64,000 bases of DNA, from positions 62,001 through 126,000 of the forward strand of contig NZ_JAVIFW010000020.1 of the NCBI RefSeq assembly GCF_031157275.1. The letters are read 5' to 3'. The DNA is from Streptomyces sp. LHD-70. GTDB taxonomy: Bacteria; Actinomycetota; Actinomycetes; Streptomycetales; Streptomycetaceae. Shown in pieces: positions 51,615 through 61,163 of this stretch (its first letter is position 1; each line of letters starts with the position of its first letter). The translations under genes were made by a program, and so were the position numbers. The notes under the pieces were generated by a model that did not search any database, was not told the DNA's origin, and saw only the letters and a program-made list of their open reading frames with translations.

Positions 51615-52375
51615 CCCCCACCGACGCCGCGACCACTCTGCCCACGACCCGGCGCACCCCGCAGGCCCGCTGGCTGCACTGCCCCACGCCGCTGCCCGAC
51701 CCGCGCCGGCGGCTCGTGTGCTTCCCGCACGCCGGCGGCTCCGCCGCGTTCTACCGGGACTGGGGGCGGCAGTTGCCCGGCACCGAGGTGCACGCCGTGC
51801 GCTACCCGGGCCGCGCCGAGCGGATCGCCGAACCGCCCGCCACGGACCTGCGGGCCCTCGCCGCCGACATCGCCGACGCCGTCGAGCCGCTGGCCGACCG
51901 GCCGCTGCTGCTGTTCGGGCACAGCATGGGCGCCGCCGTCGCCCTGGAGACCGCCCGCCGCCTGGAGAGCCGGGGCATCCACCCGGCCCACCTCGTCGCC
52001 TCCGGCTCCCGCGACGCCCCCTACCCGCAGGACACCGAGGCTCTCGCCGACGACGACGAGGACGACGCCACCGTCGTGGCCCGCCTCCTCGCCCTCGGCG
52101 GCACCGACCCCGAACTCGCCGCGGACCCCGAGTTCCAGGAACTCGTCCTGCCCTACGTCCGCGCGGACGGCGCCCTGTTCCACGGCTACACCCCGCGCCC
52201 GGACGACCCGGCGCTCAGCTGCCCGGTGACCACCGTCGTCGGAGACGCGGACGACGACGCCGACCGCCGCCCCTGGCACCGCCTCACCACCGGCCCGCAC
52301 CGTGAACAGGGCGTCACCGGCGACCACTTCTACCTGGTCCCGAGCCCGCCCTTCGCGCTCCTGCGGAATCTGTGA
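51611..52375 (+). CDS. Type II thioesterase
   Basis: 254 aa, GrsT/RifR-like. Alpha/beta hydrolase motifs: LVCFPHAGGSAAFYRDW, catalytic Ser in LFGHSMGAAVALE, Asp region VTTVVGDADDDAD and His in GVTGDHFYLV. Free-standing thioesterases of this kind clear misprimed carriers; here it may also release the product, since no integrated thioesterase is present in either megasynthase. The GTG overlaps the NRPS stop. Last gene of the P5 operon, ended by the hairpin at 52411. Confidence 0.92.
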   Translation: MTPTDAATTLPTTRRTPQARWLHCPTPLPDPRRRLVCFPHAGGSAAFYRDWGRQLPGTEVHAVRYPGRAERIAEPPATDLRALAADIADAVEPLADRPLLLFGHSMGAAVALETARRLESRGIHPAHLVASGSRDAPYPQDTEALADDDEDDATVVARLLALGGTDPELAADPEFQELVLPYVRADGALFHGYTPRPDDPALSCPVTTVVGDADDDADRRPWHRLTTGPHREQGVTGDHFYLVPSPPFALLRNL

Positions 52376-52410
52376 CCCACCCGTCCCGCCACCAGTGGCA
52401 CGGACACCGA

Positions 52411-52445
52411 GAAGCGCCGCGTCGTCCCCGACGACGCGGCGCTTC
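52411..52445. terminator. Bidirectional terminator hairpin
   Basis: Perfect 15-bp arms gaagcgccgcgtcgt (52411-52425) and acgacgcggcgcttc (52431-52445), loop ccccg. It lies between the convergent thioesterase and acetyltransferase genes. Confidence 0.88.
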
Positions 52446-52473
52446 CCGTACGGCAGTACGGCACACCCGCTGC

Positions 52474-52998
52474 TCAGGGCCGCAGCAGTCCGCCCACCCA
52501 CCAGTCGTGCGGCTCGCCGTGGACCAGGCTGCGGCTGCGCAGCGTGCCCTCCAGGACGAAGCCGAGCTTCTCGGCGAGCGCACGCGAGGCCGTGTTGCCG
52601 ACCATCGCCCACCACTCCAGGCGGTGCGCCCGCAGCGCGGCGAAGCCCCAGTCGCACATCGCCCGCGCGGCCTCCGCCGCATACCCGTGGCCCCGCTGCT
52701 CCGCGGCCGCCCAGTACCCCAACTCGTAGACCCCCTGGGAGAGCCGGGTCAGGCAGAACGAGCCGACCAGGGACCCGTCGTCGAGGAACGCCCCGAGGAT
52801 GTGGTCGTGATCGGTCGCCCAGCCCTGCGGGGCGGTCTCGGTGACGTACTTCTCGGCGTCCTCGTACCGGAACGGCGAGGGCACCGGTGTGTAGTGCTGG
52901 ATGTCCGGATCCTGGCAGGCCGCGTACACGGCGTCGGCGTCGGCCGCGGCGAACGGCCGCAGCAGCAGGCGCTCGGTTCTCAGGGTCACGGGTTTCAT
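52474..52998 (-). CDS. GNAT-family N-acetyltransferase (RimJ/RimL-like)
   Basis: 174 aa. N-terminal TLRTERLLLRPFAAADADAV, substrate loop ELGYWAAAEQRGHGYAAEAARAMCDWGF with the acetyl-CoA-binding R/QxxGxG/A motif (EQRGHGYA), and NTASRALAEKLGFVLEGTLRS. Acetylates an amine, often a protein N-terminus or an antibiotic. ATG 52998 starts at the conserved domain. It lies 50 bp after the GT2 gene on the same strand and may be read with the P6 operon, giving a possible self-protection or tailoring role. Confidence 0.88.
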   Translation of the reverse strand: MKPVTLRTERLLLRPFAAADADAVYAACQDPDIQHYTPVPSPFRYEDAEKYVTETAPQGWATDHDHILGAFLDDGSLVGSFCLTRLSQGVYELGYWAAAEQRGHGYAAEAARAMCDWGFAALRAHRLEWWAMVGNTASRALAEKLGFVLEGTLRSRSLVHGEPHDWWVGGLLRP

Positions 52999-53048
52999 GC
53001 CGGAAGTATGGCCGGGACCGGGCGCAGCGGGAACGACCGTCATCGTTG

Positions 53049-54107
53049 TCACACCCCCTGCGCCGCGAACGTGTCACGCAGCGACGACCGCCGCAGGACA
53101 AGGGACTCGTCGCCGACGAAGTCGACGGCCAGCGCATCCCCGGTGAGACGGCCCCGCACCAGGACCTCCCCGGCCTCGATGTCCACCACGGTCCACACCG
53201 CACCGGGCAGTTCGTCGTCGGGCACCTCGACGAGCAGACCCAGATCGGGATCGGCCCGGGTGGAGCGGACCCGGCCGACGGGCACACCGAGCCGCTCCAG
53301 GACGCGTCGCTGCGCGGCGTCCGGGACGACCTCGGGCAGCGACGCGATATGGCGCGCGCCGATCCGCTGCAGCAGGGAGATCTTCGCAGCGCGCCGGTAG
53401 CGCGGCCGGTCGCACCCGGCCAGGAACTTGGTGAGTACGCCGGACTCCGCCGCCTGACGGTCCATCAGCCCGGCGACGCTGTTCTCCCGGACCCGGTACA
53501 CGTACGTCGCCTCCCGGGGTTTGTGCACCGTGGCGCCGGCGGCGACCATCCGCAGCCACAGGTCCCAGTCCTCGCAGAAGTCGATCGACTGGTAGCCACC
53601 GGCCTCGGCGTACAGCTCCTTGCTGTACATCCCGCCGACCACGACGTAGTTCTGCACGAGCAGCTGCTCCAGCTGGTCCCCGGGCAGCGGCAGCGCGTTC
53701 TTGCGGTACGCCGACTCCTGCCAGGCCCCGACCCCGTTCCACACCAGCGGGCGGGGGCTGATCAGCCCCGGGTGCCGCAGGTACGCCGAGTACATCGTGG
53801 AGACGTGGTGCGGGAGCAGGAAGTCGTCGGCGTCCAGCTGCAGCACCACGTCGGACTCCAGGGCGGCGATCGCGCGCTGCCGGGCGCGCCAGATACCGCT
53901 GCGGGTCTCCGACCTGATGACGGTCATCGGCAGCACACCGGCCCAACGGGCCGCCAGCAGACCGGTGTTGTCGCTGGAGCCGTCGTCGAACACGACAACC
54001 TCGTCGACGGGCTGACGCTGCGCCGCGACCGAGGCGAGCGCCTGGTCGATGTACTCGGCCGCGTCACAGGCCGGGATGATCACGCCGATGGACGGCCGGA
54101 CGGTCAT
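53049..54107 (-). CDS. Family 2 glycosyltransferase
   Basis: 352 aa. GT-A fold with IGVIIPACDAAEYIDQALASVAAQ, VVVFDDGSSDNTG and VLQLDADDFLLP (DxD-type). Acceptor segment FCEDWDLWLRMVAAG (ED near the putative catalytic base). The C-terminal 90 residues form an extra domain, partly similar in length to the tail of the GT2 at 23135. ATG 54107 has GGAGGAAG upstream. It follows the NUDIX and PP2C-like genes and belongs to the P6 transcription unit. Confidence 0.88.
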   Translation of the reverse strand: MTVRPSIGVIIPACDAAEYIDQALASVAAQRQPVDEVVVFDDGSSDNTGLLAARWAGVLPMTVIRSETRSGIWRARQRAIAALESDVVLQLDADDFLLPHHVSTMYSAYLRHPGLISPRPLVWNGVGAWQESAYRKNALPLPGDQLEQLLVQNYVVVGGMYSKELYAEAGGYQSIDFCEDWDLWLRMVAAGATVHKPREATYVYRVRENSVAGLMDRQAAESGVLTKFLAGCDRPRYRRAAKISLLQRIGARHIASLPEVVPDAAQRRVLERLGVPVGRVRSTRADPDLGLLVEVPDDELPGAVWTVVDIEAGEVLVRGRLTGDALAVDFVGDESLVLRRSSLRDTFAAQGV

Positions 54108-54204
54108 GTCTTCCTCCAGAGGGCGAACAGGGAGAGGGGGAGTGAGGGGGGAGTGAGGGTGAGGTGCGGGCGTGCGGGCGTGCGGGCGGCGGGACCGGCG
54201 GGAG

Positions 54205-55059
54205 TCACGGCAGGCACAGCGCGGCGGTCGCGTCGTCGTGGACCTTGATCCGGGGCCACCGGGCGGCGCGCGGGTCCCGCAGCTCCCATGCCCGGACCTC
54301 GTCGAGCAGGGCCCCGGGGCCGGCGCGTTCGGCACGGCCGAGCAGGTCCGTCCAGCCGGCCACGCCGAACATGTCGACCAGGCGGGTCACTCCGTCGGTC
54401 AGGAGAGCGACGCGGCGCAGCCCGGCGCGGGGGCGGGAACCGGTGTAGGCGTGGTGCGCGGCCGCCGGGTCGGCACTGGCGATCCAGAAACCGCCCGGCC
54501 GGTTGCGCTGCTCCCGCACCACGGCGATGGAGTGCCGCAGCGCCTCTTCGTGCGCGGGCTCGCCGGGGACGTGGCGCCGGTTCGACTCGCTGAGTTCGGG
54601 GGAGACCGCGCTGTTGCGCCGGTCGCAGACGGCCTCGACCCGGTGGCCGTCGTCCAGGAGCACGGTCGCGTCGGAGAGGACGAGCCAGTCCGCCTCCCGT
54701 TCCCGGAAGCGCACGGCGGCCACGGTCGCGGACGGCGTGCCCGGGTGGCCGACGTCGCAGCTGAGGCCGTGGTCCGCGGCGAGCCCGGCGATGGCCTCGG
54801 CGAGCGCGTCGGGCAGCGGGATCTCCCGGTGGGCGCCGATCCGGTCGAGCAGGCGCCGCCCCAGTTCGGCGGCGTACCAGGCGGCGCCGTGGGTGCAGCC
54901 GGTGTCCATGCCGGGCGGCACACCCGCACCGTCAAGGACGACCACCGCGTGCGGCAGCGCACCGACCCAGTCCTCGTTGTCCCTGCCGTGCCCGGGCGCA
55001 CCCGCCCCGCCGAACGGCGAACCGGCCGCGGTGGCGAAGGAGATCCGCGGATACGTCAT
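54205..55059 (-). CDS. PP2C-like protein phosphatase family protein
   Basis: 284 aa. Metal-site residues of the PPM fold appear in order: NEDWVGALPHAVVVLDGAG, SATVAAVRFREREADWLVLSDATVL and RVALLTDGVTRLVDMFG, then KVHDDATAALC at the end. Known PPM enzymes remove phosphate from Ser/Thr; some in Streptomyces are regulators. The ATG overlaps the NUDIX stop (ATGA), which ties the two together. The role in a biosynthetic cluster is unclear; a phosphatase could act on a phosphorylated intermediate or toxin-protective phosphate. Confidence 0.72.
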   Translation of the reverse strand: MTYPRISFATAAGSPFGGAGAPGHGRDNEDWVGALPHAVVVLDGAGVPPGMDTGCTHGAAWYAAELGRRLLDRIGAHREIPLPDALAEAIAGLAADHGLSCDVGHPGTPSATVAAVRFREREADWLVLSDATVLLDDGHRVEAVCDRRNSAVSPELSESNRRHVPGEPAHEEALRHSIAVVREQRNRPGGFWIASADPAAAHHAYTGSRPRAGLRRVALLTDGVTRLVDMFGVAGWTDLLGRAERAGPGALLDEVRAWELRDPRAARWPRIKVHDDATAALCLP

Positions 55060-55601
55060 CGACTCATCGCGGCCGCGACGGGTACGGGGGATACGGCGGA
55101 TACAGCGGGCACGGGGGGTACGGCGGGCACGGCCGACGCGGCGGATTCGGCCGCCGTGTTCGCCAAGTACGCCTCGATGAAGGCGCGTTCCTGGTCGAAG
55201 AGGTTCTCCGGCAGCGCGAACGGGTCGAAGAACCGCGCGTCCAGCGCCTCGGCCGGGTCCGGGCGCAGCAGCCCGCCCGCGCTCCGCGCGACGTACACCG
55301 CGGTCACCTTGAAGACCTGGTCGCCGTTGGGGTACTCGAAGAAGTAGTCCGGGCCCGACCAGACGCCCAGCATCCGCGGGTCGAACACGGAAAGCCCCGT
55401 CTCCTCGCGGACTTCGCGCACACCGGTGTCGAGGAAGGTCTCGCCCGGCTCCATGTACCCGCCCGGCAGGGCCCATTCGCCGGTGTCGGCCCGGTGGATG
55501 AGCAGGATGCGCCGCTGCTCGTCGGTGACGACGACGAGCGTGCCCGGCAGGAGCATCGGCCGGGGTCCGACCAGGGTCCGCATTTCCTTGATGTAGTCCA
55601 C
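55056..55601 (-). CDS. NUDIX hydrolase
   Basis: 181 aa. Full Nudix box GGYMEPGETFLDTGVREVREETGL (GX5EX7REUXEEXGU) at about residues 50-72. NUDIX enzymes hydrolyse a nucleoside diphosphate linked to another moiety, such as nucleotide sugars. The tail (VPAVPPVPAVSAVSPVPVA) is a short-unit repeat. GTG 55601 has GGAG 7 bases upstream. First gene after promoter P6. Confidence 0.9.
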   Translation of the reverse strand: MDYIKEMRTLVGPRPMLLPGTLVVVTDEQRRILLIHRADTGEWALPGGYMEPGETFLDTGVREVREETGLSVFDPRMLGVWSGPDYFFEYPNGDQVFKVTAVYVARSAGGLLRPDPAEALDARFFDPFALPENLFDQERAFIEAYLANTAAESAASAVPAVPPVPAVSAVSPVPVAAAMSR

Positions 55602-55665
55602 CGAAGGGCTCCGATCAGTCGGTTTCACCGGCCGGCCCGGGCACACTGCCCGGTGGCCACCGGAC

Positions 55666-55705
55666 AGCTTGCCCGAGCGATCGAGCAAATGGCAATAGCT
55701 TGCCA
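55666..55705 (-). promoter_or_regulatory. Cluster promoter P6 with TGGCAA-N4-TTGCCA operator (NUDIX operon)
   Basis: On the minus strand TTGCCA (55695-55690), 18 bp, CAAGCT (55671-55666), the same -10 as P3. The palindrome TGGCAATAGCTTGCCA covers 55690-55705. Confidence 0.75.
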
Positions 55706-55711
55706 TCCTGT

Positions 55712-55765
55712 TTGGCAATGGATGCTGACAGAGGGTTGCCATAAATTGCCAGCCGCTTCTACGCT
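55712..55765 (+). promoter_or_regulatory. Cluster promoter P7 (DUF5107 operon)
   Basis: TTGCCA (55736-55741), 18 bp, TACGCT (55760-55765), with extra half-sites TTGGCAA at 55712 and TTGCCA at 55746. It diverges from P6 within 70 bp. Confidence 0.72.
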
Positions 55766-55809
55766 CGACCGGACAGGCCCGCCTCGTCGCAAGCGAATGG
55801 ACACCCACG

Positions 55810-57840
55810 ATGACGCCAGCCCCGCAGCGCGCCGGCACGCTCCACCAGGACGAACTCTCCCTGCCCGTGGCGAGGCTGGGGCAGCCCAACCCCCTGCCGC
55901 CGCTGAAGGGCTTCATGGAGGTCCCGGTCGACCTGACGAGCTCCGAACTCCCCCGCCACATCAGGGACGGCGCCGGCTACGGCACCCTCAAGACCTCCAT
56001 GCCGTACCTGATCAACGACGCGTACGACCGCGACCGGCACCCCGCCCGCATCCCCACCGTCGTCCTGGAGAACGACGTGCTGCGGGCGGTGTTCGTGCCC
56101 TCGCTCGGCGGCCGACTGTGGTCCCTGACCCACCGGCCCACCGGCCGGGACCTGCTGTTCTCCAACGGCGTCCTGCAGCCCGTCAACTTCGGCATCAGCA
56201 ACGCCTGGTTCGCCGGCGGCATCGAGTGGAACGTCGGCACCCACGGCCACTCCCCGACGACCTACGCACCCCTGCACGCCGCGGCCGTCACCGGCCCCGA
56301 CGGCACTCCCGTCCTGCGCATGTGGGAGTACGACCGGCTGCACGGGACCGTGTTCAGCATCTCCGCCTGGCTGCCACCGGGCTCCGAGGTCCTCTACGTC
56401 CACGGCCGGATCCTCAACCCCGGCGACCACACCGCTCCGACGTACTTCTGGGCCAACGCCGCCGTCCCCGAGACGGACGGCGTACGCATCGTCAGCCCCG
56501 CACACCGCTCGTACTGGACCACCCTCGAACGCACCCTGAAATCCGTGCCCTTCCCGGTCCGGGACGGCGTAGACCACAGCTACCCCGCCCGCTCCGCCCA
56601 CTCCACCGAGAACTACTGCGAAGTCCCCGCCGAGCGCCCCTGGATCGCCGCACTCGACGAGACCGGCACCGGCCTCGCCCAGGCGTCCACCCCCACCCTG
56701 CACGGCCGCAAGACCTTCGCCTGGGGCAACACGACCGGCTGCCGCCACTGGCAGTCCTGGCTCACCGGCGACACCCCCCGCCGCTACTGCGAATTCCAGT
56801 CCGGCCTCACCACCACCCAGTACGAGAACATCGCCCTCCGGCCCGGGCAGACCTGCTCCTGGACCGAGGCGTACGGACTGCTCCGCGCCGACCCCGAACT
56901 CGTCCACGGCGACTGGCAGCAGGCCGTCACCGGCATCGGGCAGCGCCTCGACTCCCTCGTCACCGCGGCCCAACTCGACCAGGCCCACCGCACGTTGGAC
57001 GCCCTCACCGACCGCGCACCGCACCAGCGGCTGTGCCGCGGCAGCGGCTGGGGCGCCCTCGAACGCCGCCGCGCCTCCGCCGCCGGCACTCCGTGGCCCC
57101 TGCTCACCGGCACGCCCTTCGACGACGACACCCTCGGCGCCGAACAGACCCCCTGGCTGACCCTCCTGAACACCGGCACACTCCCCGCCCACGACCCGGC
57201 CACCGCACCCCGCTCCTACATCACCGGCGGCGACTGGCGCACCCGCCTCACCGAAGCCCCCGCCAACTGGCTCACCGCCTATCTGCTCGGCACCCTCGCC
57301 CACGCCGAACACGACCTCGACACCGCCGAGTTGCACTACGGCACGTCGCTCACCCACGACACCTCCCCGTGGGCACTGCGCGCACTCGCCCTCGTACAGC
57401 AGGCCCGGGGCGAACAGGCCACAGCCCTGCACACCCTGCGGGAGGCCTGCGCGCTCGCACCCCACTCACCCCAACTGGCCGTCGAGACCGCCACGTCGAC
57501 ACTCGAAGCGGACGACCCGGCCGGCTGCCTGCACTTCCTGAACGGCCTCCGCCCCGATCTGCTCGACCACCCGCGGCTGCGGCTCCTCCACGCCATCGCC
57601 GCAGGCACCCTCGGCGACCGCACCCCGGGCGAGGAACTCCTCGCCGACACCGTCGAACTGCCCACCATGAGGTCGTCCGAGACCCTCCTCGAACAGCTGT
57701 GGTTCCTGACCTACCCCGACCGTCCGCTGCCCGGCACGTACAACTTCCGATGGCACCCGCAGGCCACCGACCGGGCGATCCTCGAACGCCTCTACGGCCC
57801 CGAAGCCGCCCCCGTCGCCGCGGCCGCCACCGCCCGCTGA
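55810..57840 (+). CDS. DUF5107 / aldose-mutarotase-like fold protein with TPR-like tail
   Basis: 676 aa. Residues about 35-330 match the DUF5107 type of galactose-mutarotase-like beta domain (PTVVLENDVLRAVFVPSLGGRLWSLTHRPTGRDLLFSN, FAGGIEWNVGTHGHSP). The rest is helical and repeat-like (WLTAYLLGTLAHAEHDLDTAELHYG). Proteins of this group occur in sugar metabolism. ATG 55810; first gene of the P7 operon with two MFS proteins and a GT. It may process a sugar donor or the glycosylated product; no catalytic residues can be named by eye. Confidence 0.75.
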   Translation: MTPAPQRAGTLHQDELSLPVARLGQPNPLPPLKGFMEVPVDLTSSELPRHIRDGAGYGTLKTSMPYLINDAYDRDRHPARIPTVVLENDVLRAVFVPSLGGRLWSLTHRPTGRDLLFSNGVLQPVNFGISNAWFAGGIEWNVGTHGHSPTTYAPLHAAAVTGPDGTPVLRMWEYDRLHGTVFSISAWLPPGSEVLYVHGRILNPGDHTAPTYFWANAAVPETDGVRIVSPAHRSYWTTLERTLKSVPFPVRDGVDHSYPARSAHSTENYCEVPAERPWIAALDETGTGLAQASTPTLHGRKTFAWGNTTGCRHWQSWLTGDTPRRYCEFQSGLTTTQYENIALRPGQTCSWTEAYGLLRADPELVHGDWQQAVTGIGQRLDSLVTAAQLDQAHRTLDALTDRAPHQRLCRGSGWGALERRRASAAGTPWPLLTGTPFDDDTLGAEQTPWLTLLNTGTLPAHDPATAPRSYITGGDWRTRLTEAPANWLTAYLLGTLAHAEHDLDTAELHYGTSLTHDTSPWALRALALVQQARGEQATALHTLREACALAPHSPQLAVETATSTLEADDPAGCLHFLNGLRPDLLDHPRLRLLHAIAAGTLGDRTPGEELLADTVELPTMRSSETLLEQLWFLTYPDRPLPGTYNFRWHPQATDRAILERLYGPEAAPVAAAATAR

Positions 57841-57870
57841 CCCGACCGGCGACCTCCAGGGGGCCCGCAC

Positions 57871-59118
57871 ATGAAGGCCGGTTCGTACAACCTGTCACTC
57901 TTCGTCGCCGCCCGATCGGCCTCCCAGCTCGGCGACATGATGCTGCCGGTCGGCCTCGCGGCCGGCGTCCTCGCCGCCGGATACGGGGCGACCGGCGTCG
58001 GCCTGGTCCTCGCGGCCGCGCTGCTGCCGTTCGTCGCGCTGATGCTCATCGGCGGGGTACTCGCCGACCACCTCAGGCCCAAACCGGTCCTGGTCGTCGC
58101 CGACGTCACCCGTGTCCTTTCGATGGGCCTGCTGGTCGCCGAATTCGCCGGCGACCACCCGTCGCTGTGGCGGATCGTCGCCCTGCAGGCCGTTACCGGC
58201 ACCGCCGGCGCCCTGTTCGAACCCGGCTCCAAGAGCGTCGTCCCGGAGATCGCCCGCGGCCGGGTCCGCGAGGCGTACGCCCTGCTGCGGATCAGCGAGT
58301 CCCTGGTCACCATGGCCGGCCCGGCACTGGCCGGCGGCCTTCTCGCCTTCACCACCCCCGCCGTGGTCATCGCCATCGACGCCACCAGCTACCTGGCCAG
58401 CGCCGTCCTCATCCTGCTCACCCGCCTGCCCCTGCGGCCCCCGCACCGCGAGCGGCTCAGCCTGCGGTCCGACCTCACGGAAGGCTGGCGGGAGTTCCGT
58501 GCCAGGCCCTGGCTCGTGTCGGTCGTCGCCGTCTTCTGCACCGTCGGCATCGTGGTGTCCGGCCCGCACCTGGTCCTCGGCACCACCGTCCTCATCGAGG
58601 AACACGGAGCGACGACCTTCGGACTGCTGCAGGCCGTGTTCGGGGTGGGCGCGGTACTCGGCGGCATCGCCGGCCTGCGCACCGCACCGCGCCGCCCCCT
58701 GTTCGTCGGCGCCCTCGCCAGCGCCGCGTTCATGCCGCAACTCGTCCTCATCGCCCTGGGCATGCCCGTCGCGGTCCTCGGCCTCGGCATGCTCGTCGCC
58801 GGCGCGGGCCGCGCCTACTGGGGCGTCATGTGGTCGCACGCGATCCAGGTCAACGTGCCCGCCGCCGTCCTCAGCCGCGTCTCCGCCTACGAGATCATGG
58901 GGACGATGCTGATGGTCCCGGCGGGCCGGGCCGCGGCAGGGCCGGTCGGAGCGGCCTTCGGCGAGACCCACGTCCTCGTCGCCGCCGGCGTCCTCGGCAC
59001 CGCGTGCATGGCCGCGCTCCTGCTCATCCCCTCGGTACGCAACCTTCCCGGCTCCGCCCCGGAACCGGACTCCGACCCGCCACCAGTGCCGCTCCGGAAA
59101 GCAGAGGACGCGAAGTGA
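57871..59118 (+). CDS. MFS transporter (EntS/DHA3-like)
   Basis: 415 aa with about 12 helices. The A motif region LIGGVLADHLRPKPVLVVADVTRVLSMGLLV and LFEPGSKSVVPEIARGRVREAYALLRISES are typical of DHA3/EntS exporters, as is the mid-loop ERLSLRSDLTEGWREFRARPWL. ATG with CAGGGGG upstream, 30 bp after the DUF5107 gene; its end overlaps the glycosyltransferase start (GTGA). Second of three MFS genes in the cluster. Confidence 0.9.
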   Translation: MKAGSYNLSLFVAARSASQLGDMMLPVGLAAGVLAAGYGATGVGLVLAAALLPFVALMLIGGVLADHLRPKPVLVVADVTRVLSMGLLVAEFAGDHPSLWRIVALQAVTGTAGALFEPGSKSVVPEIARGRVREAYALLRISESLVTMAGPALAGGLLAFTTPAVVIAIDATSYLASAVLILLTRLPLRPPHRERLSLRSDLTEGWREFRARPWLVSVVAVFCTVGIVVSGPHLVLGTTVLIEEHGATTFGLLQAVFGVGAVLGGIAGLRTAPRRPLFVGALASAAFMPQLVLIALGMPVAVLGLGMLVAGAGRAYWGVMWSHAIQVNVPAAVLSRVSAYEIMGTMLMVPAGRAAAGPVGAAFGETHVLVAAGVLGTACMAALLLIPSVRNLPGSAPEPDSDPPPVPLRKAEDAK

Positions 59119-59915
59119 TCCCCAACGTCATCCACCTCACCTTCGGATTCTCCCCCGACTTCGGGGGCAAGGAGTTCTCCCTCGTCCACTACGTCTGCCT
59201 TCGGTCCATGGTCGCCGTGAACGAGCCGGACCGCGTGTACCTCTACTACGCGTACGAACCCTCCGGCCCGTGGTGGGACCGCGCCCTGGAGCTCGTCACA
59301 CCGGTACGGGTGGAACCCCCGACCAGCATCGGCGGCGTCCCGATCAGCCACCCCGCGCACCAGTCCGACGTGGTCCGCCTCGAGAAACTCCTCGAACACG
59401 GCGGCATCTACCTCGACATGGACATCCTGTGCGTCCGCCCCTTCGACGACCTGCTCGACGCCGGCGTCGTACTCGGCGAACAGGCCGGCACGGTCGACGG
59501 GAAGCTGACCATCGACGGCCTCTGCAACGCCGTGATCCTCGCCCGCCCCGGCGCACCGTTCCTGCGGCGCTGGCTCGACGGATTCGACCCCGCGACCTCG
59601 CTGTGGAGCGGATTCCGGTCCACCGGACGCGACGAGCTCTGGGACGAGATGTCCGTCCAGTACCCGGCCCACCTCGCCCGGCTCCACCCGGACGAGGTCA
59701 CCGTGAAGAGCTGGCGCAGCTTCTTCTGGCCGTCCTGGCGCGAGGAGGACCGGCGCGCCCTCTTCGTCGACGACGACCCCGGTGACTTCCCCGGGGCCTA
59801 CTGCCACCACCTGTGGGAGACGCTGGCCTGGCGCGACCACCTCGCCGACCTGACCCCGAAGAGCATCAAGGAAGGCACCAGCCGATTCTGCGTACTCGCG
59901 CAGCAGTACATCTAG
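59115..59915 (+). CDS. GT32-type glycosyltransferase (DXD sugar-binding)
   Basis: 266 aa. IPNVIHLTFG at the start, then SDVVRLEKLLEHGGIYLDMDILCVRPF, the hallmark of the Gly_transf_sug/GT32 group, with DMD as the metal-binding DXD. A C-terminal FPGAYCHHLWETLAW provides the conserved His-x-x-x-x-W-like region. The GTG start overlaps the MFS stop by 4 bases. Three glycosyltransferases in one cluster point to a glycosylated product. Confidence 0.88.
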   Translation: MIPNVIHLTFGFSPDFGGKEFSLVHYVCLRSMVAVNEPDRVYLYYAYEPSGPWWDRALELVTPVRVEPPTSIGGVPISHPAHQSDVVRLEKLLEHGGIYLDMDILCVRPFDDLLDAGVVLGEQAGTVDGKLTIDGLCNAVILARPGAPFLRRWLDGFDPATSLWSGFRSTGRDELWDEMSVQYPAHLARLHPDEVTVKSWRSFFWPSWREEDRRALFVDDDPGDFPGAYCHHLWETLAWRDHLADLTPKSIKEGTSRFCVLAQQYI

Positions 59916-59923
59916 GGGCCCGA

Positions 59924-61108
59924 GTGTTTCTGCACCGAGAGCTGCGCGCGATCACGGCGAGCCGCGTCCTGCGCCAGGCCTCCGTCGGCCTCGTCAACGT
60001 CTACATCCCGCTCATCATGCTCAGCCGGGGCGCACAGATCTGGCAGGTGTGCGCGTTCTACCTCGCGTACTCGGCCGCGAAGCTCGCGGTCAACTACCCG
60101 AGCATGCTGCTCATCAACCGCTACGGCGTGCAGCTCGGCATGCAGGCCGCGATCCTCTTCTCGATGCTGCACCTCGCGAGCCTCACGGTGTACGTCAGCA
60201 CCGGCGGCGACCTGCCGGCCTACGCGGGGGCCGTCTCCCTGGCGCTCACGAACTCCTTCCTGTGGAACTCGGAGCACCTGCACGTCTCGCGCGTCCTCGC
60301 ACCCGAGCGCAAGGGCCGCGACATCGCCGTCATGACGATCCTGCAGGGAGCGGCCGCCCTGTTCGCGCCGCTGGCGGGCGGCCTCGCGATGGCGGCCGGG
60401 GGCCAGGTCCTCACACTCTGCCTGGCCGTCGCCCTGGCCATGTGCGCGGCCTGGCCCGCCCGCAGGCTCGACCGGATCGGTACGGGCCATCAGCCGGTCC
60501 GCGTCATCAAGTACAGCCTGTGGCACGCACCCCTGCGCGATTCCGTCGCGAACTTCTCGTTCAACGTCAACGCGACCACGTTCTCCACGGTGTGGCCCGT
60601 CTACCTGGCCCTCACCATCGGCAGTTTCGCCACGCTCGGCTGGGTCGTCTTCGCCGCGGAACTCATCTCGCTGGCCCTCATGTTCGTCGCCGGACGGCGG
60701 GGCGACGGAAAGGGGCGCCGCGTCCTGCTCGAAGGCTCCGTGGCGACCGGATTCCTGAACTGCCTGAGGATCCTGGCCACCACACCCATGGCCCTCGCCG
60801 GCCTGGGCGGCGCACTCCAGGCGGCGGCCTCGTACCAGCAGACGTCGTGGACGAGCATCTACTACGGCCATGCCCGCCGCAACGGCCCGAACTACATCAT
60901 GAGCCTGGAGATCGCCGGCGACCTGGCGAACATCGCCGTGTGGGGCGCGCTGCTCGCGTCCTTCCGGCTGTTCGACGGAACGACCCAGCAGTTCACCGCG
61001 GTCTTCGTCACGGCCGGAATCGCCAGCCTGGGCTGCCTCCTCATCTCCAAGGAGCCCGCAACCGCCCCGCCAAGTCCGGCCGAACTTCGTACGGTTGGCA
61101 ACACCTGA
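59924..61108 (+). CDS. MFS-like membrane protein
   Basis: 394 aa from GTG 59924 (AGGGG upstream). About 10-12 hydrophobic segments (ASVGLVNVYIPLIMLSRGAQIWQVCAFYLAYSA; ILQGAAALFAPLAGGLAMAAGG; TTQQFTAVFVTAGIASLGCLLIS). The family is less certain than for the other two transporters. Its C-terminus (VGNT) is encoded by a TTGGCAA half-site at 61094-61100. Last gene of the P7 operon. Confidence 0.75.
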   Translation: MFLHRELRAITASRVLRQASVGLVNVYIPLIMLSRGAQIWQVCAFYLAYSAAKLAVNYPSMLLINRYGVQLGMQAAILFSMLHLASLTVYVSTGGDLPAYAGAVSLALTNSFLWNSEHLHVSRVLAPERKGRDIAVMTILQGAAALFAPLAGGLAMAAGGQVLTLCLAVALAMCAAWPARRLDRIGTGHQPVRVIKYSLWHAPLRDSVANFSFNVNATTFSTVWPVYLALTIGSFATLGWVVFAAELISLALMFVAGRRGDGKGRRVLLEGSVATGFLNCLRILATTPMALAGLGGALQAAASYQQTSWTSIYYGHARRNGPNYIMSLEIAGDLANIAVWGALLASFRLFDGTTQQFTAVFVTAGIASLGCLLISKEPATAPPSPAELRTVGNT

Positions 61109-61163
61109 CGCCCAACTCTGGTTGCAGAAAGGTGAGTTGACACCGACCGCCAGGCACGTGCTA

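Noticed and set aside
61094..61100. TTGGCAA half-site in the end of the MFS gene at 59924 as a separate promoter
   Set aside because: No -10 at the right distance; it may be an auxiliary regulator site for the TauD promoter 65 bp downstream.
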